From positions 1-7,959 of the forward strand of contig JACDHU010000071.1 of NCBI GenBank assembly GCA_013820865.1: 7,959 bases of DNA, given 5' to 3'. The first letter of the stretch is position 1, and each line of letters begins with the position of its first letter. The notes beneath the pieces were generated by a model. The model did not search any database. It saw nothing but the letters and a program-made list of their open reading frames with translations, and was not told the origin of the DNA. This DNA comes from Chloroflexota bacterium. GTDB taxonomy: Bacteria; Chloroflexota; Limnocylindria; QHBO01. Position numbers and translations under genes: made by a program. Positions 1-7,959 of the stretch are shown piece by piece.

Positions 1-33
1 GTCTTGTCGATCGGCGCGATCGCGCCGGCACAC
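1..33 (-). CDS. Possible start of the gene after ftsY (partial, leaderless candidate)
   Basis: A GTG at 33 lies 8 nt after the TAGAAT hexamer, the spacing expected for a leaderless transcript that starts on its own start codon. From it a frame stays open for 11 codons to the window edge and encodes a short Arg/Asp-rich stretch. No family can be recognised from so few residues, and no Shine-Dalgarno is present. The start of the real next gene may lie beyond the window. Confidence 0.18.
   Translation of the reverse strand, partial: MCRRDRADRQD
12..27. repeat. 16-bp perfect palindrome
   Basis: CGGCGCGATCGCGCCG reads the same on both strands. As RNA it could form a 6-bp GC stem with a GATC loop, but no T-run follows on either strand, so it does not look like an intrinsic terminator. 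It could be a protein-binding site near the promoter candidate at 42-70, or chance in GC-rich DNA. Confidence 0.3.
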
Positions 34-41
34 GGCTGCCC

Positions 42-70
42 ATTCTAGGGGTCGCGCGCCACGCGAGCAA
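42..70 (-). promoter_or_regulatory. Candidate promoter after ftsY
   Basis: On the minus strand, TTGCTC (65-70) is followed after exactly 17 nt by TAGAAT (42-47), giving three-of-six and five-of-six matches to sigma70-type boxes. It begins 5 nt after the ftsY stop and points out of the window, so it could serve the next gene. Transcription 6-8 nt downstream would start at or near a GTG at 33. Short degenerate motifs occur by chance, so confidence is limited. Confidence 0.35.
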
Positions 71-75
71 TGAAG

Positions 76-1073
76 CTACTCGGCGAAGAGCCACTCGGTG
101 AACGCCTCGGGGTCGAAGGGCGCCAATGCGTCGATCTCCTCTCCCACGCCGGCGAACAAGATCGGCACGCCCAGCCGGTCGGCGACGGCCAGCGCCACTC
201 CCCCCTTGGCTGTGCCATCCAGCTTGGTCAGCACGATGCCGGTGACGCCAACTTCGCGACTGAACGCCTCGGCCTGCGCCAGGCCGTTCTGGCCGGTGGT
301 GGCATCGAGCACCAGCAGCACGTGGCGCGGCTGACCCGGCAGGCGGCGCTCGATCACCCTCCGAATCTTGGCGAGCTCGTCCATGAGCTGCTGCTTGTTC
401 TGGAGGCGGCCGGCCGTGTCGACGAGGACAGCATCGAGCCCGCGGGACTGCGCCGCCGCAACTGCATCGAAGGCGACCGCACCCGGATCCGCGCCGATGC
501 GCTGTGCGACGACTGACACGCCTAGCTGCTCGCCCCAGATCCGCAGTTGCTCGATCGCGGCGGCGCGAAAGGTGTCCGCGGCGGCAATCGTGAGCGAGAC
601 GCCATCGGCCTTGAGCCGATACGCCAGCTTCGCGATCGACGTCGTCTTGCCGGTGCCGTTCACGCCGACGAATAGGATGACCGACGGCGCTTCGCCCAGC
701 TCGAAGCGCCCGGACCCCACCCGTGCCAGCCGATCTCGGATCTCGGTCGCCAGCGCCCGACGCGCATCGTCGCCGCTGCGTCCGTTTTCGCGGCGGAGGC
801 GCTCCCGCGCCGCATCCACCAGCTCGAGCGTGGTGGTCGCGCCGACATCGGCGGCGATGAGCGCCTCCTCCACCTCGTCCCACGTCGCATCGGTCGCGGG
901 GGCACCACTGCCGAATATTGATCGCATGCGCGTGCCGAAGCCTGATGGCCGCGCCCGCAAGCCGATGCCGGAAGGCTCGCGGCGCGGACGCGCCACCGTC
1001 ATCGGCTCGCTCGACTCCCTCGGCTCCTCGGTTGGGGCTTCATCCGGAGGCTCGTCGCGGCGGCGCCAGAACA

Positions 1074-1074
<1 letters not shown>
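76..1074 (-). CDS. ftsY: Signal recognition particle receptor FtsY
   Basis: FtsY is the membrane-associated SRP receptor GTPase. It binds Ffh and delivers ribosomes making membrane proteins to the translocon. The 332-residue product has a short charged, disordered N-terminus (1-45), shorter than the long acidic A domain of E. coli. The helical N domain (about 46-120) includes the EEALIAADVG segment. In the NG GTPase domain, G1 is GVNGTGKTT (137-145), G2 is DTFRAAAIEQL (167-177), G3 is DTAGR (219-223), G4 is TKLDGTAKGG (283-292) and G5 is GVGE (309-312), with the usual FDPEAF..WLF ending. No transmembrane helix is visible. The ATG shares one base with the smc TGA and has a strong Shine-Dalgarno. 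The rnc-smc-ftsY order is common. It ends in TAG with no hairpin-plus-T-run terminator in the 75 nt that follow. Confidence 0.97.
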
Positions 1075-4531
<3,457 letters not shown>

Positions 4532-4535
<4 letters not shown>

Positions 4536-5260
4536 GAGTCGGTGGACGCCGGCACGAGCTCATCGAGCGCCGTCCGGGCCGCATGCTCCTCGGCTCGCTG
4601 GCGGCTGGATCCGGATCCCGCGCCTACGACCGTGCCGTCGACGACCACGGCTACCAGGAACTCCTGCTCGTGGGGCGGCCCATTGGTTTCGCTCAACTGG
4701 TAGACCGGCTTGCTGCCATGGTGCCGCTGCGTCCATTCCTGGAGCCGAGACTTCGCCGACTTCGGCGGGCCGGCAATATCCGCCAGCGCCTCGAGCCGTG
4801 GCTCGAACAGGCGCACCAGGACTTCTTCGGTTCTGGCAGCCCCTTCGGTCAGGGACAGAGCGCCCGCCAGTGCCTCGAAGCAGGCGGCAACAACCGATGG
4901 CCGGGTTGCCCCGCCGGCCTCCGCCTCACCACGCCCGAGCCGCAGATGGCGGTCGAGTCCAAGTGACAATCCCATGGCGGCCAGCGCGTCGCGGTTGACG
5001 AGGGCCGCGCGGCGCGCGGTCAGGAAGCCCTCGTCCTCATCGGGATAGCGATCGAACACCAGCCGGCTGACCGCCAGGCCGATGACCGCATCACCGTAGA
5101 ACTCCAGGCGCTCGTTGTGCCCCGCGAGGCCCGCCGGATTCTCGTTGTAATACGAGCTATGCACGAAAGCCTGCCCGAAGAGCTCCGGGTCGCGCGGCGC
5201 GATGCCGAGTCGCTCGATCAGCTCATCCAGCGCCCCGTCCCGCGCGCGGCCAGCATCCAT
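4532..5260 (-). CDS. rnc: Ribonuclease III with a substituted metal-ligand aspartate
   Basis: RNase III cleaves double-stranded RNA and matures rRNA precursors and some mRNAs. The 242-residue product, read from ATG 5260 just after acpP, has a nuclease domain (about 10-155) and a double-stranded RNA-binding domain (about 168-236). The signature HNERLEFYGDAV lies at 48-59, so E50, E53 and D57 align with E. coli E38, E41 and D45; DEG at 76-78 gives E77 for E. coli E65; E129 aligns with E117. The residue aligning with E. coli D114 is A126: the usual LAD.FEAL reads VAACFEAL, with codon GCC where GAC would give Asp. The RNA-binding domain looks intact, including GSGSSRQRAEEHAA. The 25 codons upstream of ATG 5260 in the same frame lie wholly within acpP and are discounted. 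It ends ATGA-overlapped with smc. Identity is certain; catalytic competence is open. Confidence 0.95.
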
Positions 5261-5273
5261 GGGCGAATTCCGC

Positions 5274-5516
5274 CTACTGCTGGTGCTCCTCGATGTACTC
5301 GACAGCGTCGGAGACCTTTTGAATGCGCTCGGCATCCTCGTCCGAGATCTCCATCCCGAACTCCTCTTCGAGGCTCATGATGAGCTCGACCAGGTCGAGG
5401 GAGTCGGCATTCAGGTCCTCGACGAACGAGGCGGTCGTGGTGACCTCCTCCTCGTCGACGCCAAGCTGCTCGACGATGATCTTCTTGAGTCGGTCGTACG
5501 TGGTCCCGTCGGTCAA
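5274..5516 (-). CDS. acpP: Acyl carrier protein
   Basis: This 80-residue acidic protein is ACP, which carries growing acyl chains on a 4'-phosphopantetheine arm in type II fatty-acid synthesis and supplies acyl-ACP to PlsX. The attachment serine is S39 in the NADSLDLVELIMSLEEEFG segment, with the canonical Asp-Ser-Leu. The four-helix pattern, the ISDEDAE segment and the closing VEYIEEHQ are typical. The start is TTG at 5516, supported by GGAGGAG 7 nt upstream and by the normal ACP N-terminus; no ATG is available nearby. The TTG overlaps the nusB TGA by four bases in total (TTGA). It ends in TAG 13 nt before rnc. A candidate promoter inside nusB could boost its transcription. No fabD, fabG or fabF is visible beside it. 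Confidence 0.96.
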   Translation of the reverse strand: MTDGTTYDRLKKIIVEQLGVDEEEVTTTASFVEDLNADSLDLVELIMSLEEEFGMEISDEDAERIQKVSDAVEYIEEHQQ

Positions 5517-5965
5517 CGTGAGGCTCCTCCACCCGGTGATCTGGAAACGCTTCCTAACACGCCATTGACAAGGCGTCGTGCCGCATCGCCAGCGTAGATC
5601 CGGGCGAGGGACACGGCATCACGCATCGTCTCCCCGCTCGGGGTCGCGGCGGAGTATAGCACCTCGAACATCGCGCTCCGAAGGATCGTGCGCTCGACGC
5701 GACCGAGCTCCGCGACCGGGATGAGCGGCGCCTCGCGGGCGATGCGGGCGTCAAGGTCCGCGCGGTGATCGCCCACGCCGCTGACGATCGTGCTTGCGTG
5801 GGCCCGGACCGCATCCGGAACGTCGCGCTCAGTCGCGATCCGCTCGAGCGCCGAACCCGCACTTCCGGGGCGAAACTCCTCTTCGAACAGCGCCAGCAGC
5901 GCCAGCCGTCGAGCCAGCAGGCCGGCCGCCGATGGGCGCGATGAACGTCGGGTGCTGGCCGTCAC
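5513..5965 (-). CDS. nusB: Transcription antitermination factor NusB
   Basis: NusB is the all-helical RNA-binding factor that pairs with ribosomal protein S10 (NusE) on boxA RNA to support antitermination of rRNA operons. The 150-residue reading has the family's N-terminal pattern ARRLALLALFEEEF (18-31), a central helix pair with LGRVERTILRSAMFEVLY (87-104), and the diagnostic C-terminus ending RRLVNGVLGSV (130-140). I choose the GTG at 5965, 2 nt after the plsX stop. An ATG at 6049 is in frame but would overlap plsX by 82 nt and add 28 residues lacking NusB character. There is no clear Shine-Dalgarno, so reinitiation after plsX is likely. Its stop overlaps the acpP start as TTGA. Its place between plsX and acpP is unusual, since Bacillus has fabD-fabG there. 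The exact start is less certain than the identity. Confidence 0.9.
   Translation of the reverse strand: MTASTRRSSRPSAAGLLARRLALLALFEEEFRPGSAGSALERIATERDVPDAVRAHASTIVSGVGDHRADLDARIAREAPLIPVAELGRVERTILRSAMFEVLYSAATPSGETMRDAVSLARIYAGDAARRLVNGVLGSVSRSPGGGASR
5524..5530 (-). promoter_or_regulatory. Shine-Dalgarno of acpP
   Basis: GGAGGAG on the minus strand, 7 nt before the TTG at 5516 and inside the last codons of nusB. It is the evidence that decides the unusual TTG start of acpP, and it predicts strong translation, as expected for an abundant carrier protein. Confidence 0.8.
5653..5661 (-). promoter_or_regulatory. Candidate internal promoter (extended -10) inside nusB
   Basis: The minus strand reads TGCTATACT, a TGn extension plus a five-of-six -10 hexamer, 136 nt upstream of the acpP start. 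Upstream, TTCGGA with 18-nt spacing is only a three-of-six -35, but extended -10 promoters can work without one. The hexamer spans CTA and TAC codons (Leu-Tyr in NusB), and CTA looks uncommon in these genes. It shares GCTATACT with the rpmF candidate. It could provide extra transcription of acpP, rnc, smc and ftsY. This is pattern-based only. Confidence 0.35.
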
Positions 5966-5967
5966 CG

Positions 5968-7023
5968 TCAGGCACGCTCGCGGTGAAGTCGTGCGGCGAT
6001 GCGCGAACGCACGCCACGATGCACGAGGGCAGGGTGATCTCGCGTCCACTCGGCGATGAGCTCCGGCACACGTGCATGCGCCGCCTCCGAGGCGACGCGG
6101 ATGGCGTTCTGAATCATGCGAGCCTCGGCGCGGCCGTGGGTCACGATGCTCACGCCCTTGACGCCGAGCAGAGGGGATCCCCCATTCGCCTCGTAGTCGA
6201 AGCGCGCCTTCAGGCGGTCGAAGCCCGGCTTGAGAGCCAACAGCGCGAGTGGCGCCATCGGCCCCTGCTTGAGATCCTCCTTCATGGCGCGAAAGATGAA
6301 GCCGGTCAGACCCTCGAAAAACTTGATGACGACGTTGCCGACGAAGCCGTCACACACGACGACATCCGCGCGGTGCGCGATCATCTCGTGGGCCTCCACG
6401 TTGCCGATGAAATGGAGACCGGCGGCCGCGAGCTTCTCGTGCGACGCGCGCGCAAGCGTGTCGCCCTTTTCGACTTCCTCGCCGATGTTGAGCAGCCCGA
6501 TGCGCGGGTTGGCGACATGCAACACGTGCTCGGCGAAGATGCTGCCCATGGCGGCGTACTGCACCAGGTTCTCTGGATCCGAATCGACATTCGCACCGAC
6601 ATCCAGGAGCATCACGGGCCCGGTGGCTGTCAGCATGTGGGCTGGCAGGGCGGGCCGGTCGATGCCAGAGATTCGCCCCAATCGAAACACGGCGGCGGCC
6701 ATCGTTGCGCCGGTCGAGCCGGCACTCACGACGGCGTCGGCCGCTCCATCACGCACGAGGTCGGTGGCGACCACGATCGAGGCCCGCCGCTTCGCGCGCA
6801 GGGCGGTGGCTGGATGCTCGCCCATCTCGATGACTTCCGGCGCGTCGACGAGGCGAATGTTGGCCGGGCTCGCCTTCGCGTAGTCGACGATCTCGCGCTC
6901 CATACGCGGCACATCACCGACGAGGATGACCTCGTCGGCGCTGGTGGACGCATAGCCAATGGCGCCGCGCACGATCTCGCGAGGGGCGTTGTCGCCCCCC
7001 ATCGCATCGACCGCGATGCGCAT
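5968..7023 (-). CDS. plsX: Phosphate acyltransferase PlsX
   Basis: PlsX converts acyl-ACP and phosphate to acyl-phosphate, the acyl donor for PlsY in membrane phospholipid synthesis; it is a peripheral membrane enzyme. The 351-residue product starts at MRIAVDAMGGDNAP, the typical N-terminus, so the ATG at 7023 is chosen over an upstream in-frame extension that would run back through rpmF. Family motifs are in order: DAMGGD (6-11), SAGSTGA (100-106), DVGAN (141-145), GLLNIGEE (176-183), GFVGN (226-230) and NGGSPLLGV (280-288). The last 20 or so residues are arginine-rich and extend slightly past the usual end. It begins 5 nt after the rpmF stop without a clear Shine-Dalgarno, so coupling to rpmF is likely. 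Its partner ACP is encoded two genes downstream, with nusB in between. Confidence 0.96.
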   Translation of the reverse strand: MRIAVDAMGGDNAPREIVRGAIGYASTSADEVILVGDVPRMEREIVDYAKASPANIRLVDAPEVIEMGEHPATALRAKRRASIVVATDLVRDGAADAVVSAGSTGATMAAAVFRLGRISGIDRPALPAHMLTATGPVMLLDVGANVDSDPENLVQYAAMGSIFAEHVLHVANPRIGLLNIGEEVEKGDTLARASHEKLAAAGLHFIGNVEAHEMIAHRADVVVCDGFVGNVVIKFFEGLTGFIFRAMKEDLKQGPMAPLALLALKPGFDRLKARFDYEANGGSPLLGVKGVSIVTHGRAEARMIQNAIRVASEAAHARVPELIAEWTRDHPALVHRGVRSRIAARLHRERA

Positions 7024-7028
7024 TCTGG

Positions 7029-7232
7029 TTAGCGCTGGCCTTCGACCGGGGCGACCGGCTCGATCGCTACCGCCTCGCGGCCGGCGTACCAACCGCAGGT
7101 GGGGCACACGTGGTGCGCGCGCTTGAGCTCATGGCAGTGATCGCACTCCACGAGCGGCGGCGCACTGATCGCCAGATGCGACCGGCGCTCGCCCTGGCGC
7201 GCCTTGGATACTTTTCGCTTGGGGACGCCCAC
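7029..7232 (-). CDS. rpmF: 50S ribosomal protein L32
   Basis: This 67-residue protein is bL32, a small component of the large ribosomal subunit. It opens with the classic basic MGVPKRKVSKARQGERRSH segment. A zinc ribbon follows, with C30-x2-C33 and C43-x2-C46 (CDHC and CPTC) and the WYAGRE motif immediately after it. All four zinc ligands are present, so this is the zinc-binding form rather than the cysteine-free paralogue that some bacteria use under zinc limitation. The start is GTG, supported by a well-spaced AAGGAG and by the conserved N-terminus. It ends in TAA 5 nt before plsX. The yceD-rpmF-plsX order is widely conserved. A -10 candidate in the preceding gap could give it its own promoter. 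Confidence 0.96.
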   Translation of the reverse strand: MGVPKRKVSKARQGERRSHLAISAPPLVECDHCHELKRAHHVCPTCGWYAGREAVAIEPVAPVEGQR

Positions 7233-7238
7233 GCGTGA

Positions 7239-7244
7239 CTCCTT
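7239..7244 (-). promoter_or_regulatory. Shine-Dalgarno of rpmF
   Basis: AAGGAG on the minus strand, with 6 nt between it and the GTG at 7232. It is one of the strongest ribosome binding sites in the window and fixes the GTG as the rpmF start. Confidence 0.8.
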
Positions 7245-7268
7245 GAAGAAATGAAAACGGGACGCCGC

Positions 7269-7274
7269 AGTATA
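7269..7274 (-). promoter_or_regulatory. Candidate -10 element upstream of rpmF
   Basis: The minus strand reads TATACT here, five of six matches to the sigma70-type TATAAT, in the only sizeable intergenic gap of the operon. No convincing -35 box is seen: TGGTCT, 16 nt upstream, matches only three positions. Transcription starting 6-8 nt downstream would give a leader of about 30 nt containing the rpmF Shine-Dalgarno. The hexamer is flanked by direct GCGGC repeats. This would allow rpmF and the genes after it to be transcribed independently of yceD. Confidence 0.45.
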
Positions 7275-7318
7275 GCCGCAATCTCGTTGGAGACCATCCC
7301 ACCCCTGGACGATCGCAG

Positions 7319-7867
7319 TCAGGAACCATCGCCGTTGCGATCCTTGAGCAGCACTGCGAGGCCAGCGAGACGTGGGTCGATCTCCGGGCCGCCATGGGTA
7401 TGGTCTCCGACGTCAGCCCGTTCGCCGCACTCGACGCACAGTCCGGGGCAGTCCGGGCGGCACAGCGGGTGCATCGGCTCGGTCAGCGCCAGCTCATCGT
7501 GAAAGATCTCGTCGAGCTGAATCTCGTTGTGCTCGTCGATGCGCAGCGCGGCGGCATCCTCGCCCTCCTCCAGCTGGAGCGGAGCCCCCGTCTCGGGATC
7601 CAGTGTCGGCAGGAATTCCTCGTTGACCGCGACCCGGACATCCTCGACGTAGGAATCGGTGCAGCGCGCGCAGGTACGGCGCAGCGGAGCGCGCAGCTCG
7701 CCCCGCATGATGATTCCGCGATTCGTGCGATGAAATCGCAGGTCGGCATCAAGCGGGCCGGCGAGCTCCACGTCCGTTCCGAGGTTGAGGTAATGATCGC
7801 GCAACCGGACATCACGCGTCAGCCCGGGGGGCTCGTGAAGAAGCCCGGCTACGTTGAACGAGGTCAT
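7319..7867 (-). CDS. yceD: YceD/DUF177 family protein, 23S rRNA accumulation factor
   Basis: This 182-residue protein matches the YceD (DUF177) family in length, motifs and position directly before rpmF. The N-terminus has the family's FNVAGLL.EPPG pattern, which supports the ATG at 7867. A CARC pair (C66, C69) is followed near the C-terminus by C136-x3-C140-x3-C144-x2-C147 in the segment CRPDCPGLCVECG, then by PEIDPRLAGLAVLL, the usual closing signature. The cysteines suggest metal binding, which is an inference. Members in E. coli and plants have been linked to 23S rRNA accumulation; the biochemical activity is not settled. No Shine-Dalgarno is evident, and the start overlaps the preceding stop as ATGA, so translation is probably coupled to the upstream gene. 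An 86-nt spacer that includes a promoter candidate separates it from rpmF. Confidence 0.93.
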   Translation of the reverse strand: MTSFNVAGLLHEPPGLTRDVRLRDHYLNLGTDVELAGPLDADLRFHRTNRGIIMRGELRAPLRRTCARCTDSYVEDVRVAVNEEFLPTLDPETGAPLQLEEGEDAAALRIDEHNEIQLDEIFHDELALTEPMHPLCRPDCPGLCVECGERADVGDHTHGGPEIDPRLAGLAVLLKDRNGDGS

Positions 7868-7959
7868 CGCCGTGGAGCGCTGCGGGCCTGCTCCGGTTCG
7901 TCGACGGGTATCGCATCGGCCGTCAGCATCGGTCCGCCGCCGCCGTCGGACTGCGGTCG
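7864..7959 (-). CDS. C-terminal end of an unidentified upstream gene (partial)
   Basis: A reading frame enters from the window edge and runs 31 codons to a TGA at 7866-7864. That stop overlaps the yceD ATG as ATGA, the same junction seen at rnc/smc, which is the main reason to believe it is coding. About three quarters of its third codon positions are G or C, in keeping with the neighbours but only modestly informative in such GC-rich DNA. The visible tail has a run of four glycines followed by acidic, proline- and arginine-containing residues. It looks like a disordered C-terminus and has no recognisable domain. In other bacteria yceD may follow genes such as coaD or rsmD, but nothing visible here supports a specific assignment. 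Confidence 0.45.
   Translation of the reverse strand, partial: RPQSDGGGGPMLTADAIPVDEPEQARSAPRR

Noticed and set aside
12..27. Palindrome as a transcription terminator after ftsY
   Set aside because: The stem is only 6 bp around a GATC loop and no T-run follows on either strand.
5565..5570. Perfect TTGACA on the plus strand
   Set aside because: No -10-like hexamer lies 16-18 nt downstream, and no plus-strand gene is supported there.
5965..6049. Upstream ATG giving a 178-residue NusB
   Set aside because: It would overlap plsX by 82 nt and add an Arg/Ser/Cys-rich extension unlike NusB. The GTG at 5965 gives the normal length.
5794..7032. A 412-codon open frame on the plus strand opposite plsX and nusB
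   Set aside because: It mirrors the codon structure of plsX, has no recognisable domain or ribosome binding site, and would compete with well-supported genes.
7024..7107. N-terminal extension of PlsX beginning at 7107
   Set aside because: The extra 28 residues are the rpmF coding region read in another frame; the conserved PlsX N-terminus begins at 7023.
7245..7275. T-rich minus-strand stretch before rpmF as an intrinsic terminator for yceD
   Set aside because: The preceding GCGGC copies are direct rather than inverted repeats, so no stable hairpin precedes the T-rich tract.

Overview
The window is a GC-rich bacterial housekeeping locus. Every well-supported gene lies on the minus strand, so transcription runs from high to low coordinates. 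The order in that direction is: end of an unidentified gene, yceD (DUF177), rpmF (ribosomal protein L32), plsX, nusB, acpP, rnc (RNase III), smc, ftsY. The yceD-rpmF-plsX and acpP-rnc-smc-ftsY blocks are widespread bacterial arrangements. The protein style (Cys4-type L32, Ala/Arg-rich SMC arms, GTG and TTG starts) suggests a high-GC member of Chloroflexota, perhaps a Limnocylindria-like lineage. That placement is an inference from family resemblance and is not secure; another high-GC phylum is possible.

Layout: 7864-7959 holds the last 31 codons of an upstream gene, whose stop overlaps the yceD start. yceD (7319-7867) is followed by the only real intergenic gap, 85 nt, which carries a TATACT -10 candidate and a good Shine-Dalgarno for rpmF (7029-7232). 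plsX (5968-7023), nusB (5513-5965), acpP (5274-5516), rnc (4532-5260), smc (1074-4535) and ftsY (76-1074) then follow with gaps of 13 nt or less, or with 1-4 nt overlaps, which implies a polycistronic, translationally coupled operon. Positions 1-75, after ftsY, contain a promoter-like TTGCTC-N17-TAGAAT pair that may serve the next gene. No gene-free stretch exceeds 100 nt. I see no tRNA, rRNA, CRISPR array, transposon or phage gene.

Functionally the operon joins ribosome production (YceD, L32, NusB, RNase III), phospholipid and fatty-acid synthesis (PlsX, ACP), chromosome organisation (SMC) and membrane protein targeting (FtsY), all growth-linked processes.

I do not find a new biological system here. 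The points most worth checking are: an RNase III whose conserved metal-binding aspartate (E. coli D114 position) is alanine; nusB sitting between plsX and acpP where Bacillus has fabD-fabG; a compact, divergent SMC hinge; and two GCTATACT promoter candidates that could give separate control of rpmF and of the acpP-rnc-smc-ftsY part.
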